Assembly (NCBI RefSeq): GCF_002890915.1
Contig: NZ_POUT01000005.1
Location: 1 to 64,000, forward strand
Source of the DNA: Stutzerimonas stutzeri
Lineage (GTDB): Bacteria; Pseudomonadota; Gammaproteobacteria; Pseudomonadales; Pseudomonadaceae
Reading direction: 5' to 3'
DNA length: 64,000 nucleotides
Position 1 is the stretch's first letter. Each line of letters begins with the position of its first letter. The notes below the pieces were generated by a model. The model saw only the letters and a list, made by a program, of their open reading frames with translations, was not told where the DNA came from and did no database searches. The position numbers and the translations under genes were made by a program. Of this stretch, positions 1 to 8,729 are shown in pieces.

Positions 1-128
1 CAGATTACGCTCCACGCTTCCTCCCCACGCTCGGTCACCCTTACGCAGTTGCGCTTCGCTTCGTTCACTGTGGCCAGCTCACGGGAGGACTTGCACCTCC
101 AAGAGTGCGCCCATGCTGGGCGCACAAG

Positions 129-153
129 AAAAACCCCGCCGAAGCGGGGCTTT
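129..153 (-). terminator. Rho-independent terminator with UUCG loop
   Basis: Read on the minus strand, a 6-bp CCCCGC/GCGGGG stem closes on a TTCG tetraloop and is followed by five T residues. On the plus strand the same stem has only three Ts. It probably ends leftward transcription, perhaps from the acyl-CoA dehydrogenase at 596 or from an unrecognised transcript between them. A second hairpin without a T run sits at 105-125. Confidence 0.6.
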
Positions 154-481
154 GCAGACTGAATCCTGACGTCCATGACCGCGCACCATCCTGGCGCCGC
201 TCCCTGTGTGGTCCGTTTTGTTGGTTCGCGCTGTCCTTGCGCCACATCCTTAGTGCAGAAGATTACCGCCCGGTTCGAACGACCAATAGTAGCCATCCTG
301 CGTCGCGTCTTGTAAGCCATTTCCTACAAACGAGCCATCCTTGACCCACCGATGTAAGCGAAGGCTTACAAGATGCGGTTTTTATGACCGAAGCGCCGAC
401 TTAATCGTTCCGCATCATGGCCAAATAATTTCAAATTGCCTTGCCGGGTTAAGCCCTTTTCATGGGCTGCTGCGGATAGAC

Positions 482-549
482 GTGCAGGAGCGGCCATGCC
501 CGCGAAGCTTTTGTGCGCGGGAATATTCGCGGGCATGGCCCGCTCCTAC
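482..549. repeat. Inverted pair of REP elements
   Basis: Two copies of a Pseudomonas-type REP unit (GTAGGAGCGGGCCATGCCCGCGAA-like) face each other: 482-506 on the plus strand and 526-549 on the minus strand, separated by 19 bases. This is a REPIN-like arrangement. It lies just downstream of the 3' end of the gene at 596, which is usual for REPs. Related copies occur at 25924 and 37041. Confidence 0.85.
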
Positions 550-595
550 GAGAACACCTCGACACTTCGAATAGCACACAATTGGGATAGCCTTT

Positions 596-2374
596 TCAAA
601 ACTGCGCCGCATCCAGCAGGTACAGCGACGTACTACCGGCCTTGACCGAAGCGCTGAGCGAGTGGATCCGTGGCAACAGGCGGGCGAAATAGAAACGCGC
701 GGTACCCAGCTTGCTCCGGTAGAAATCGTCCTGCTCCTGCTGGCCGCACGCCACGGCGGCCATTCGCGCCCACATGTAGGCGTAGGCGGTATAGCCGAAC
801 ACGTGCAGGTATTCCACCGAGGCGGCGCCGATCTCGTTCGGGTCGGCCTTGGCACGATCGATGACCCAGGCCGTCAGCTCGTCCAGATTGTCCAGCGCCG
901 CCTTCAGCGGCTCGACGAATTCGGCCAGTTCCGGACCGGCAGCCGCGATGAAGGCGCGGATCTCATCGGCGAAGGCCTGGTACAGGGTGCCGCCGCTACC
1001 CACCACCTTGCGCCCAACCAGGTCGAGGGCCTGGATGCCGTTGGTGCCTTCGTAGATCTGGGTGATGCGGCAGTCGCGCACCAGCTGTTCCTGGCCCCAC
1101 TCGCGGATGAAGCCGTGACCACCGAAGACCTGCTGGCCATGCACGGTGCTCTCCAGCCCCATGTCGGTGAGGAAGGCCTTGGCCACCGGTGTCAGCAGCG
1201 CCACCTGCGCCTCGGCACGCTGGCGCGCCTCGGCATCGTCGCTGAACTTGGCGATGTCCAGTTGCAGCGCCACGTAGCTGGAAAACGCCCGCCCGCCTTC
1301 GTTCAGCGCCTTCATGGTCAACAGCATGCGGCGCACGTCGGGATGCACGATGATCGGGTCGGCCGCCTTGTCCTGCGCCACCGGCCCGGTCGGCGCGCGA
1401 CTCTGGATGCGCTCGCGGGCATATTCGACGGCGCTCTGGTAGGAGCGTTCGCCGGTGGAAAGGCCCTGGATGCCGACGCCCAGGCGCTCGTAGTTCATCA
1501 TGGTGAACATCGCCGCCAGGCCCTTGTTCGGCTCGCCGACCATCCAGCCGATGGCGCCGTCGAAGTTCATCACGCAGGTGGCCGAGGCCTGGATGCCCAT
1601 CTTGTGTTCGATCGAACCGCAGGACACCGCGTTGCGCTCGCCCAGCGAGCCGTCCTCGGCGACCAGCACCTTGGGTACCAGGAACAGCGAGATGCCGCGC
1701 GAGCCGGCCGGTGCGTCCGGCAGCTTGGCCAGCACCAGATGGATGATGTTCTCGGTCAGGTCGTGCTCGCCGCCAGTGATGAAGATCTTGGTACCGCTGA
1801 TCGTGTAGGAACCATCGGCCTGCGGTTCGGCCTTGGTGCGGATGATGCCCAGGTCGGTACCGGCGTGCGGCTCGGTCAGGCACATGGAACCGGACCAGAC
1901 GCCGGCATACATGTTCGGCAGGTATTTGTGCTTGAGTTCTTCGCTGGCATGGGCATGGATCGACAGGCAGGCGCCGGAGGTCAGCATGGGGTACAGGCCG
2001 AAGGCCAGGCTGGCGGAGTTCATCATCTCCTCGACCTGCGCCGAGATGACCTTGGGCATGCCCATGCCGCCGAAGGCCGGATCGCCGCCGACGCCGACCC
2101 AGCCGCCTTCGGCATACAGGCGATAGGCCTCCTTGTAGCCGGCCGGCGTCGCCACCTCGCCGCCCTGCCAGTGGCAGCCCTCTTCGTCACCACTGCGGTT
2201 CAGCGGGGCGATACCGTTGGCGGTGATCTTGCCCGCCTCCTCGAGGATCGCCTCGGCCGTCTCGGCATCGACCACCTCGGCCAGCGCCGGCAGGCGCTGC
2301 CAGAGTGCCGGTGCGTCGAAGACTTCGTTGAGGAGGAAACGCATGTCGCGCAGCGGCGCTCGGTAGTCAGCCAT
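596..2374 (-). CDS. Acyl-CoA dehydrogenase (long FadE-type)
   Basis: This 592-residue flavoprotein should catalyse the alpha,beta-dehydrogenation of acyl-CoA, the first step of beta-oxidation, with FAD as cofactor. It starts with MADYRAPLRD, has the ACAD N-terminal and middle domains (CLTEPHAGTDLG, then SGTKIFITGGEHD), and the ACAD C-terminal domain with IYEGTNGIQALDL, where the Glu is the expected catalytic base. A 3' extension of about 130 residues is typical of the 600-residue subfamily. The ATG at 2374 is preferred over an upstream in-frame ATG because GAGG sits 8 bases before it. It resembles the gene at 4062 and, from memory, the P. aeruginosa PA0507/PA0508 genes. Chain-length preference cannot be read from the sequence. 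Confidence 0.93.
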   Translation of the reverse strand: MADYRAPLRDMRFLLNEVFDAPALWQRLPALAEVVDAETAEAILEEAGKITANGIAPLNRSGDEEGCHWQGGEVATPAGYKEAYRLYAEGGWVGVGGDPAFGGMGMPKVISAQVEEMMNSASLAFGLYPMLTSGACLSIHAHASEELKHKYLPNMYAGVWSGSMCLTEPHAGTDLGIIRTKAEPQADGSYTISGTKIFITGGEHDLTENIIHLVLAKLPDAPAGSRGISLFLVPKVLVAEDGSLGERNAVSCGSIEHKMGIQASATCVMNFDGAIGWMVGEPNKGLAAMFTMMNYERLGVGIQGLSTGERSYQSAVEYARERIQSRAPTGPVAQDKAADPIIVHPDVRRMLLTMKALNEGGRAFSSYVALQLDIAKFSDDAEARQRAEAQVALLTPVAKAFLTDMGLESTVHGQQVFGGHGFIREWGQEQLVRDCRITQIYEGTNGIQALDLVGRKVVGSGGTLYQAFADEIRAFIAAAGPELAEFVEPLKAALDNLDELTAWVIDRAKADPNEIGAASVEYLHVFGYTAYAYMWARMAAVACGQQEQDDFYRSKLGTARFYFARLLPRIHSLSASVKAGSTSLYLLDAAQF

Positions 2375-2463
2375 GGAAAGAACCTCGCAAGACACTGGTC
2401 GGCGGCCACTCGGGGCCGTTTCAGCGAGTCTAACCGAATAACGAAGACAGGATTAAGCGTCTT

Positions 2464-2495
2464 TTTGTGACCGAATGGTTTTACATGGTCACGAA
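2464..2495. promoter_or_regulatory. Inverted repeat upstream of the acyl-CoA dehydrogenase gene
   Basis: GTGACC at 2467-2472 and GGTCAC at 2487-2492 form a perfect inverted repeat with a 14-base centre; T-rich and A-rich flanks extend the symmetry. It lies about 95-120 bases before the start codon at 2374 and just after the end of the cyclase gene. It could be a repressor or activator site. No regulator is assigned. Confidence 0.3.
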
Positions 2496-2511
2496 ATGAG
2501 TTCCCTGGGCA

Positions 2512-3801
2512 TCACAGCGCGCGCTCGACGGTGCGCACCGCACCCCGTCCATTTCCATACGTCCGCACACAGTTGCGCCCGCCCTTCTTGGCGCTGTACA
2601 GCGCCTGGTCCGCGGCCTTGATGACCTCCTCCGGGCTGCGCTGCTCGGCTTGCCGCTCGGCGACGCCGATGCTGATCGTCACCGAAACCTGGCCCGAGGA
2701 GGATTTGCCCCGCGCCTGGCGGCCCTGGCGATCGTCCTTGGGCCGGCTGTTCCTGTCGCGTAGCTGCAGGGCATAGCCCTCGATGGCCTGGCGCACGGCT
2801 TCCAGGTGCGGCAGGCATTCATCGAGGCTGCGCCCGGGGAACACCAAGGTGAACTCCTCGCCGCCATAGCGGTAGGCACGTCCGCCACCGCCGATCCTGC
2901 GCAATCGACTGGCGACCAGGCGCAGCACCTGGTCGCCGACGTCATGCCCATGGGTATCGTTGAACGCCTTGAAATGATCCACGTCCGCCATGGCCAGCAC
3001 GTACTGGCGCCCCAGACGTTGCAGGCGCTCGTTCAACGCACGGCGGCCGGGCAGCCCGGTCAGTTCGTCGCGGAAGGCCATGAGATAGGCCTCGTGGGCG
3101 ATCGCCACCACCAGCATCAGCAGCACGTGGCTGCTCAGCACGTTCAGCGCGCCCGGGCGGCTGAAGGTCTGCGGCAACAGCAACAGCACGCCGAGCAATG
3201 CGACCAGCTGCGCCGCATGGGAAGGTCTGGGCTGGCGCAGGTACTGCGCGGCCAGCAGCAGGATGGCCAGCAGGAAGGCCGGATAGGCCAGCTGGATCAG
3301 ATTCATCCAGCCGGCCTGCAGCATCGGCCAGCGGATTTCCACCAGCCAGGCATGCAGCGCCTCCGGGAAGCGCCGGGCCAGCGCCAGTGCCACCACCGCG
3401 ACGACGAACAGCACGGCGGCACGGGCGAGCCCGTCCTGGGCCAGATGGCTGCGCTCGCGCCAGATGCCGTAGAGGCCGAACAACAACGGCAGCAGCAGGC
3501 TGCACAGGTGAAAGGTCAGCGCGGCGTCGTCCAGCAGTTGCCCGTGGGCACGGTAATGATCGGCGTGGGTATCGAGCAGGAAGTAAGCGATATAGACGCA
3601 GAGCAGCAGGAACAGCTCGCGGATGCGCCCGTAGACCAGGCAGAACGCCCCACCCAGAAGCAGCAGCACCGTCGGCAGGACGTTGTACAGCGAGGTGAAG
3701 AATTCGTTGAGCGTCGCCTGGCGAGCAATTACCCAGCCACCGGCCAGCAGCGCCAGCGGGGCGAGGAAATGACTGAGGCGAAGTGGATAGGGGCGCGACA
3801 C
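2512..3801 (-). CDS. Membrane-anchored diguanylate cyclase (GGDEF)
   Basis: The 429-residue protein makes cyclic di-GMP from two GTP. Residues 8-240 contain about seven hydrophobic segments forming an integral membrane sensor of no named family; the GGDEF domain follows (about 245-420) with the active-site variant GGEEF at 313-317, which is catalytically competent in other cyclases. The position of the inhibitory RxxD site (304-307) reads GGGG, so product feedback inhibition is probably missing. A Lys/Arg-rich insert follows the helix after GGEEF. The GTG at 3801 is chosen because GGAG lies 6 bases upstream and the membrane domain starts there; longer readings add an unlikely Arg-rich leader. 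The gene separates two related acyl-CoA dehydrogenase genes on the same strand. Confidence 0.9.
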   Translation of the reverse strand: MSRPYPLRLSHFLAPLALLAGGWVIARQATLNEFFTSLYNVLPTVLLLLGGAFCLVYGRIRELFLLLCVYIAYFLLDTHADHYRAHGQLLDDAALTFHLCSLLLPLLFGLYGIWRERSHLAQDGLARAAVLFVVAVVALALARRFPEALHAWLVEIRWPMLQAGWMNLIQLAYPAFLLAILLLAAQYLRQPRPSHAAQLVALLGVLLLLPQTFSRPGALNVLSSHVLLMLVVAIAHEAYLMAFRDELTGLPGRRALNERLQRLGRQYVLAMADVDHFKAFNDTHGHDVGDQVLRLVASRLRRIGGGGRAYRYGGEEFTLVFPGRSLDECLPHLEAVRQAIEGYALQLRDRNSRPKDDRQGRQARGKSSSGQVSVTISIGVAERQAEQRSPEEVIKAADQALYSAKKGGRNCVRTYGNGRGAVRTVERAL

Positions 3802-4012
3802 GGCGACTCCGACGGTCTGCCGACGAAAGATAGCATTCTGCCTTCGTGCCCGCGCAGGCGCAGCCGTCCAGCCGGAAAAATGCGGATCTGATTGGCAAAA
3901 ACGCAGGTTCCCGTTGGGCTTCGCTACGCTCAGCGCCAGCCTACCCGTGGGCGTCCGCATGCCGGTGTTGCAAGACATCCGCGCCAGCGCGACGCGGTCT
4001 GCGCCCGGAATG

Positions 4013-4044
4013 CGGAAAGCCGCTGCACAGGCAGCGGCTTTCCG
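4013..4044 (-). terminator. Terminator after the second acyl-CoA dehydrogenase gene
   Basis: A perfect 14-bp stem (4013-4026 with 4031-4044) closes on a four-base loop. The stem contains the AAAGCCGCTGC/GCAGCGGCTTT pattern typical of intrinsic terminators, so T residues form its descending arm. It begins 18 bases past the stop codon at 4062 and would end that leftward transcript; it may work in both directions. Confidence 0.7.
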
Positions 4045-4061
4045 TCAGCACATCGACTCAG

Positions 4062-5867
4062 TCAGTAACCGAGGGCGAAATCTTCCTCGGCCATGTCCAT
4101 CAGGTTGTCGGCACCGGACAACATGGTTGCCACGTGGGCGCGGGTGCGCGGCAGGATGCGCGCGAAGTAGAAGCGCGCAGTCTGCAGCTTGGCCTTGTAG
4201 AAACCCTCTTCCTCGGTGCCAGCAGCCAGCTTCTCGGCGGCGACGCGCGCCATGTCGGCCCAGAAGTAGGCCAGGCAGGCGTAGCCGGAGTACATCAGGT
4301 AGTCCACCGACGCCGCGCCGACTTCCTCGCGGTTCTTCATCGCGGCCATGCCGACCTTCATGGTGATCTCGCCCCACTCCTTGTTCAGCTGCGCCAGCGG
4401 GCCGACGAGGCCCTGGATGGCTTCGTTGCCCTCGTTGGCCTGGCAGAACTTGTGCACGATCTTGGTGAAGCCCTTGAGCGCCTCGCCCTGGGTCATCAGC
4501 ACCTTGCGCCCCAGCAGGTCGAGGGCCTGGATACCGGTGGTGCCTTCGTACAGGCAGGAGATGCGGCTGTCACGCACGTTCTGCTCCATGCCCCACTCGG
4601 CGATGAAGCCGTGGCCGCCGTAGACCTGCACGCCATGGTTGGCGGCTTCGAAGCCGACTTCGGTCATGAACGCCTTGGCGATCGGGGTGAGGAACGCCAG
4701 CATGGCATCGGCAGCCTTGCGCTGTGCTTCGTCGGCACTGCGCTGCATCACGTCCACTTGCTTGGCGGCGAAGTAGAGCATGGCGCGGTTGCCTTCGGCG
4801 AAGGCCTTCATGGTCAGCAGCATGCGGCGCACATCCGGATGCACGATGATCGGATCGGCGGCCTTGTCCGGCGCCTTCGGCCCGCTCAGCGAACGCATCT
4901 GCAGACGCTCGCGGGCGTACTTGATACCGCCCTGGAAGGCCACCTCGGCATGGGCCAGGCCCTGCAGCGCGGTGCCCAGGCGGGCGGTGTTCATGAAGGT
5001 GAACATGCAGTTCAGGCCCTTGTTCGGCGGCCCGATCAGGAAACCGGTGGCGCCGTCGAAGTTCATCACGCAGGTGGCGTTGCCGTGGATGCCCATCTTG
5101 TGCTCGATGGAGCCGCAGGACACGCCGTTGCGCTCGCCCGCCTCGCCGGAGGCCGAGGGCAGGAACTTCGGCACGATGAACAGCGAGATGCCCTTGGTGC
5201 CGGCAGGCGCGTCGGGCAGGCGGGCCAGCACGATGTGGACGATGTTCTCGGCCATGTCGTGCTCGCCGGCGGAAATGAAGATCTTGGTACCGGTGACCTT
5301 GTAGCTGCCGTCGGCCTGCGGCTCGGCCTTGGTGCGCAGCATGCCCAGGTCGGTGCCGCAGTGCGGCTCGGTCAGGCACATGGTGCCGGTCCACTGGCCG
5401 GTCACCAGCTTGGTCAGGTAGGTCTGCTGCTGCTCGGGGGTGCCGTGCGCGTGCAGGGTGTTCATCGCACCGTGGGACAGACCCGGGTACATGCCCCAGG
5501 ACCAGTTGGCCTCGCCGATCATCTCGCTCATGGCCATGCCGAGGGATTCCGGCAGGCCCTGGCCACCCTGCTCGACGTCGTGCGCCAGGCTCGGCCAGCC
5601 GCCTTCGACGTACTGCTGATAGGCTTCCTTGAAGCCACTCGGGGTCTTCACCCCGCTCTCGCTCCAGGTGCAGCCCTCGGTGTCACCGACACGATTCAGC
5701 GGTGCGAGCACCTGCTCGCAGAACTTGGCGCCTTCCTCGAGGATGGCATTGACCATGTCCGGCGTGGCGTCTTCGCATCCCGGCAGGCTCTGATAGTGCG
5801 CCTCGTAGCCGAGCAGCTCGTCACGTACGAAGCGGATATCGCGCAAGGGGGCCTTGTAGTCGGGCAT
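4062..5867 (-). CDS. Acyl-CoA dehydrogenase (FadE-type, probable PsrA target)
   Basis: This 601-residue FAD enzyme oxidises acyl-CoA to trans-2-enoyl-CoA. It begins [10 protein letters not shown] and carries the ACAD motifs [26 protein letters not shown] and the catalytic-Glu segment [13 protein letters not shown], then the C-terminal extension of this subfamily. The ATG at 5867 follows GAGG by 8 bases, so the longer upstream reading is rejected. Position next to the biotin operon matches P. aeruginosa PA0506 as I remember it. Two overlapping PsrA-like operators lie 100-130 bases upstream, suggesting induction by long-chain fatty acids. The paralogue at 596 shares the N-terminal motif and overall layout, so the pair likely divides chain lengths; this is inference. 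Confidence 0.94.
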   Translation of the reverse strand: MPDYKAPLRDIRFVRDELLGYEAHYQSLPGCEDATPDMVNAILEEGAKFCEQVLAPLNRVGDTEGCTWSESGVKTPSGFKEAYQQYVEGGWPSLAHDVEQGGQGLPESLGMAMSEMIGEANWSWGMYPGLSHGAMNTLHAHGTPEQQQTYLTKLVTGQWTGTMCLTEPHCGTDLGMLRTKAEPQADGSYKVTGTKIFISAGEHDMAENIVHIVLARLPDAPAGTKGISLFIVPKFLPSASGEAGERNGVSCGSIEHKMGIHGNATCVMNFDGATGFLIGPPNKGLNCMFTFMNTARLGTALQGLAHAEVAFQGGIKYARERLQMRSLSGPKAPDKAADPIIVHPDVRRMLLTMKAFAEGNRAMLYFAAKQVDVMQRSADEAQRKAADAMLAFLTPIAKAFMTEVGFEAANHGVQVYGGHGFIAEWGMEQNVRDSRISCLYEGTTGIQALDLLGRKVLMTQGEALKGFTKIVHKFCQANEGNEAIQGLVGPLAQLNKEWGEITMKVGMAAMKNREEVGAASVDYLMYSGYACLAYFWADMARVAAEKLAAGTEEEGFYKAKLQTARFYFARILPRTRAHVATMLSGADNLMDMAEEDFALGY

Positions 5868-5970
5868 TGGATAAACCTCAGCGGTGGATTCTTTGAGACA
5901 ACTTTCGGTTGGGGTCGTCAACTTTTAGTTGATTTGGTTGACGCGACCGGGCACCAGTAGAGACCGGTAT

Positions 5971-5997
5971 CAAACAGACGTTTGAAACATACGTTTC
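5971..5997. promoter_or_regulatory. Tandem PsrA-like operators
   Basis: Two palindromes share one base: CAAAC-N4-GTTTG (5971-5984) and GAAAC-N4-GTTTC (5984-5997). Both fit the published PsrA consensus G/CAAAC-N2-4-GTTTG/C. PsrA is the TetR-family repressor/activator of Pseudomonas that releases DNA on binding long-chain acyl-CoA or fatty acid. The sites lie 104-130 bases before the acyl-CoA dehydrogenase start at 5867, on the promoter side. The rest of the 315-base gap (5868-6182) shows no gene. Confidence 0.7.
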
Positions 5998-6182
5998 GCC
6001 CCAAGCCCTGTCAAGCGGGGGAAACGGCAGCAGGTATAGGTCAATTCGGCCATCGTCCAGCCAGCCGCGAGCCTGTCGAGACAGGCCGAGGCAAGTGGAT
6101 CGAGGCATGGCGAAGGAAGAAGGCGGGCGCCGAACGGCAGGCGCGCCGGGGAAGACGGCGGAACCTGAACGGCCCGAGGGAA

Positions 6183-6431
6183 TCAGGCCTGGGTATCGAT
6201 AAGGGTGCCGAGCACTTCGTCGGCGCTCTGGATCATGCGTGCGCCCAGGTTGGCGCTGTGCTCGCCGAGCTTCATCTGGATCAGCTGTTCGGTGAGTTCG
6301 GCCAGCGCCTGGGAATTGTCGGCGCCCGGCAAGCTACCGGCGGCGATCGCCACTCCGGCCTGTTCGACACGCTGCTGGCCGCCCTGGTAGGCGCTCAGAC
6401 CGGCGCCGAGAAGACTGCTGGTGATCTGCAT
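6183..6431 (-). CDS. Small rod-like protein downstream of bioD
   Basis: An 82-residue protein of unknown function starting MQITSSLLGAGLSAYQGGQQ. GGAG lies 7 bases before the ATG at 6431; longer readings run into non-coding sequence. The N-terminal heptad-like stretch and the end (ARMIQSADEVLGTLIDTQA) resemble the paired helices at the two ends of flagellar rod and hook proteins, where a C-terminal TADEMLGTLLD-like segment is common. It has no signal peptide or membrane helix. It follows bioD by 73 bases on the same strand and so may ride on the biotin transcript; P. aeruginosa has a similar small gene (PA0505) in this place, from memory. A role in biotin synthesis is not implied. Confidence 0.75.
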   Translation of the reverse strand: MQITSSLLGAGLSAYQGGQQRVEQAGVAIAAGSLPGADNSQALAELTEQLIQMKLGEHSANLGARMIQSADEVLGTLIDTQA

Positions 6432-6504
6432 GGATGGCTCCGCGCAATCAGGTTGCTGGCATTCAAGCAAATAATCGCCGCCAACCGCAAGCGACGCCTG
6501 GCCG

Positions 6505-7194
6505 CTATGCCGGCAGGCCGAGCGGGGCCAGCTGCAGATGAACGGCCACCCGCTGTGCGGACGCTCGCGCCAGCCGCGGCACCCGGCCGAGGCAGGGCGC
6601 CGACAGCCGTTCGTCGAGCGTGGCCAGGTTCTCCTCCAGCCGCGACGTGGCCGGGTCGACGATATTGGCCACCCAGCCGGCCAGCGCCAGGCCATCGGCA
6701 GCGATCGCCTCGGCGCTGAGCAGGGCGTGGTTGATGCAACCCAGTCGTACGCCGACCACCAGGATCACCGGCAGGCCCAGGCGCACCGGCAATGCGGACA
6801 GGTTTTCCCGCCCGCTCAGCGGCACCCGCCAGCCGCCGGCGCCTTCGACCAGGGTAAAGTCGGCCCGGCGATCCAGCACCGGCTGCACGGCGGCGGCCAG
6901 CGCCTCGATCGTCAGCGCCACGCCGGCTTCGCGCGCCGCGATATGCGGCGCGATCGCCGGGGTGAAGGCGAATGGATTGACCATTGCATAGTCCAGCGGC
7001 AGGCTGCACTCGGCCAGCAGCGCCAGGGCATCGGCGTTGCGCAGGCCCTGCGGCGTCGACTCGCAGCCGGAGGCGACCGGCTTCACCGCCGCGGTGGAAA
7101 GCCCGGCCTGGCGCGCCGCATGCAGCAGGCCGGCGGCGATGGTGGTCTTGCCGACGTCGGTATCGGTGCCGGCAATGAAGAAGGCGCGGCTCAT
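6505..7194 (-). CDS. bioD: Dethiobiotin synthetase BioD
   Basis: The 229-residue cytoplasmic enzyme closes the ureido ring of dethiobiotin from 7,8-diaminopelargonic acid, CO2 and ATP, the penultimate step of biotin synthesis. The N-terminal P-loop reads GTDTDVGKT, and the second conserved segment is VKPVASGCE, where the Lys binds substrate and phosphate. VEGAGGWRVPL is the family's third signature. Length is normal. The ATG at 7194 starts one base after the bioC stop codon, so translation is coupled. Last of the five bio genes in this operon; bioA is not in the window. Confidence 0.97.
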   Translation of the reverse strand: MSRAFFIAGTDTDVGKTTIAAGLLHAARQAGLSTAAVKPVASGCESTPQGLRNADALALLAECSLPLDYAMVNPFAFTPAIAPHIAAREAGVALTIEALAAAVQPVLDRRADFTLVEGAGGWRVPLSGRENLSALPVRLGLPVILVVGVRLGCINHALLSAEAIAADGLALAGWVANIVDPATSRLEENLATLDERLSAPCLGRVPRLARASAQRVAVHLQLAPLGLPA

Positions 7195-7195
7195 C

Positions 7196-8011
7196 TCAGG
7201 GTTCCTTGCGCAGGATGCCATAGACCACCTGATAGGTGGCCGGCAGTCCCTCGGGCCGGCGGAAGCGTTCGTAGGCCTCGACCAGCGCGCGGATGCGGGC
7301 GCGCCCGGTCAGCCCGCCGGGGCGCCCGGGATTAAGGTTGTGCGCACCGAGCGCCTTGAGCTCATGGGTGAGCTGGCGCAGGTCGGGAAAATGCAGCACC
7401 TCGGGCCGCATCTCCAGGCTCACCAATTGCAGCCCGCTGTTGCGGCACAACGCCTGATAGGTGGCCAGCGGGCGGAAGCGGTTGACGTGAGCGAAGCCAT
7501 CCACCGCCTGCCAGCTGTCGCGCAGCTCCTGCAGGGTGCCGCTGCACAGGCTGCTGAAGGCGAACGTGCCGCCTGGCCGCAACACCCGCCGCGCCTCGCC
7601 CAGGACACCGGCGAAATCCTCGCACCACTGCAGCGCCAGGCTGGAGAAGACCAGCTCGGCACAGCCGTCGCGCAGCGGCAGCTGCTCGGCGTCGCCGACG
7701 ACGAATTGTCGTGCGCCGCCCGCGGGCCGCGCATGCCGCAGCATGCCCTCGGCGATATCCAGCGCCACGCCCTCGGCCTGCGGGAAGGCGCAGGCCAGGG
7801 CGCGGGAGAAATAGCCGGTGCCGCTGCCCAGGTCGAGCCAGCGCGATACCCGCACGCCGTCTGGCAGACGGGCCAGCAGTTGGCCGCCGACATGCCGCTG
7901 CAACGCCGCGACGCCGTCGTAACTGGCCGCGGCGCGGGAGAAGGAGGCGGCTACCTGGCCCTTGTCGGGCAGCGTGTTCCCGTGCCGCTCGCTCACTGCC
8001 GCCTCAGTCAT
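7196..8011 (-). CDS. bioC: Malonyl-ACP O-methyltransferase BioC
   Basis: A 271-residue SAM-dependent methyltransferase that methylates the free carboxyl of malonyl-ACP, disguising it so that fatty-acid enzymes can build the pimeloyl chain. Motif I is [15 protein letters not shown], followed by VALDIAEGM (acidic residue binding the SAM ribose) and [10 protein letters not shown]. The segment [13 protein letters not shown] near the N-terminus is characteristic of BioC. The ATG at 8011 lies 8 bases inside the end of bioH, so the two genes are translationally coupled. The upstream alternative start adds four residues and is less well placed. Confidence 0.96.
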   Translation of the reverse strand: MTEAAVSERHGNTLPDKGQVAASFSRAAASYDGVAALQRHVGGQLLARLPDGVRVSRWLDLGSGTGYFSRALACAFPQAEGVALDIAEGMLRHARPAGGARQFVVGDAEQLPLRDGCAELVFSSLALQWCEDFAGVLGEARRVLRPGGTFAFSSLCSGTLQELRDSWQAVDGFAHVNRFRPLATYQALCRNSGLQLVSLEMRPEVLHFPDLRQLTHELKALGAHNLNPGRPGGLTGRARIRALVEAYERFRRPEGLPATYQVVYGILRKEP

Positions 8012-8729
8012 CCTCGCCCTCATTCATGAAGGCCAGCATCGCCGTCGCCACGTCTTCGGCACGCTCCAGCGGCAGGCCATGGCTGGCGTTGGCCAGCACG
8101 TCGACTTCGACGTCGGGCAGCCAGGCCAGCAGCGCCTCGGCGGCGGCCTGCGGCACCAGCGCATCGCCGCCGGCGAACAGGTGCAGCTGCGGCCCGACAT
8201 AGCGTTGCAGCGCCGCGCGGCCGTCCAGCTCGGCGAGCAGTCTGAGGCCCGCGGCGAATACCGCCTGCGGTTGGTCGAGCAGGCTGACCTGCAGCTGCCT
8301 GGCCAGCGTGCGCGGGTCGAAGGCGCTGCGGCTGCAGAGCAGGCCAAAGCGCTTGAGGGTGTCGTCCGGCCCCAGGCGGAAGGCCGCCTCGAAGGCATCG
8401 AAGACTTCCGCGGGCATCGCCGTGGGCCAGTCGGCGCGGCTGCGGAAACAGGGGTTGCTGCAGAGGGTGATCAGGCCCGGGCAAGCGGCGTCCCGGCGCG
8501 CAGCCAGTTGCGTCGCCAGCATGCCGCCCAGCGACCAGCCGGCCAGCCAGCTGTCGGCCGGCAGGCGGGCATCCAGTTCGTCGAGCCAGGCCTCGGGCCG
8601 TTCCAGCACCGGCAGGGGGGCGATGTCGACCTGCAGGCGCGGTTCGCGCTCGCGCAGCACCTCGGCCAGCGGTTCGAGTGCGGCCGGGCCGAACGCCCAG
8701 CCCGGTAGCAGAATCAGGCGATCACGCAT
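8004..8729 (-). CDS. bioH: Pimeloyl-ACP methyl ester carboxylesterase BioH
   Basis: The 241-residue alpha/beta hydrolase removes the methyl group that BioC added, ending chain building at pimeloyl-ACP. The nucleophile elbow is GWSLGG; the acid and His are expected in [12 protein letters not shown] and in NASHGLPLE near the C-terminus. [20 protein letters not shown] gives the typical N-terminal oxyanion region. The ATG at 8729 is preceded by GAGGAG and overlaps the bioF end by 8 bases, the same overlap as between bioH and bioC. Confidence 0.96.
   Translation of the reverse strand: MRDRLILLPGWAFGPAALEPLAEVLREREPRLQVDIAPLPVLERPEAWLDELDARLPADSWLAGWSLGGMLATQLAARRDAACPGLITLCSNPCFRSRADWPTAMPAEVFDAFEAAFRLGPDDTLKRFGLLCSRSAFDPRTLARQLQVSLLDQPQAVFAAGLRLLAELDGRAALQRYVGPQLHLFAGGDALVPQAAAEALLAWLPDVEVDVLANASHGLPLERAEDVATAMLAFMNEGEDD

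Larger units (their letters stand above)
1..595. other. Non-coding, hairpin-rich region
   Basis: No open frame here looks like a real protein. The stretch holds a 9-bp stem hairpin at 105-125 with a TGC loop, a terminator-like hairpin at 129-153, and a pair of inverted REP units at 482-549. Short open frames on both strands lack Shine-Dalgarno sequences and recognisable domains, and the hairpins account for much of their content. The first 100 bases are also compact and GC-rich. The region may be the tail of a transcript whose gene lies to the left, or may carry a structured RNA. I do not recognise it. Confidence 0.5.

Noticed and set aside
105..344. 79-codon frame at the left edge
   Set aside because: No ribosome site and it runs through the terminator hairpin; composition is not protein-like.
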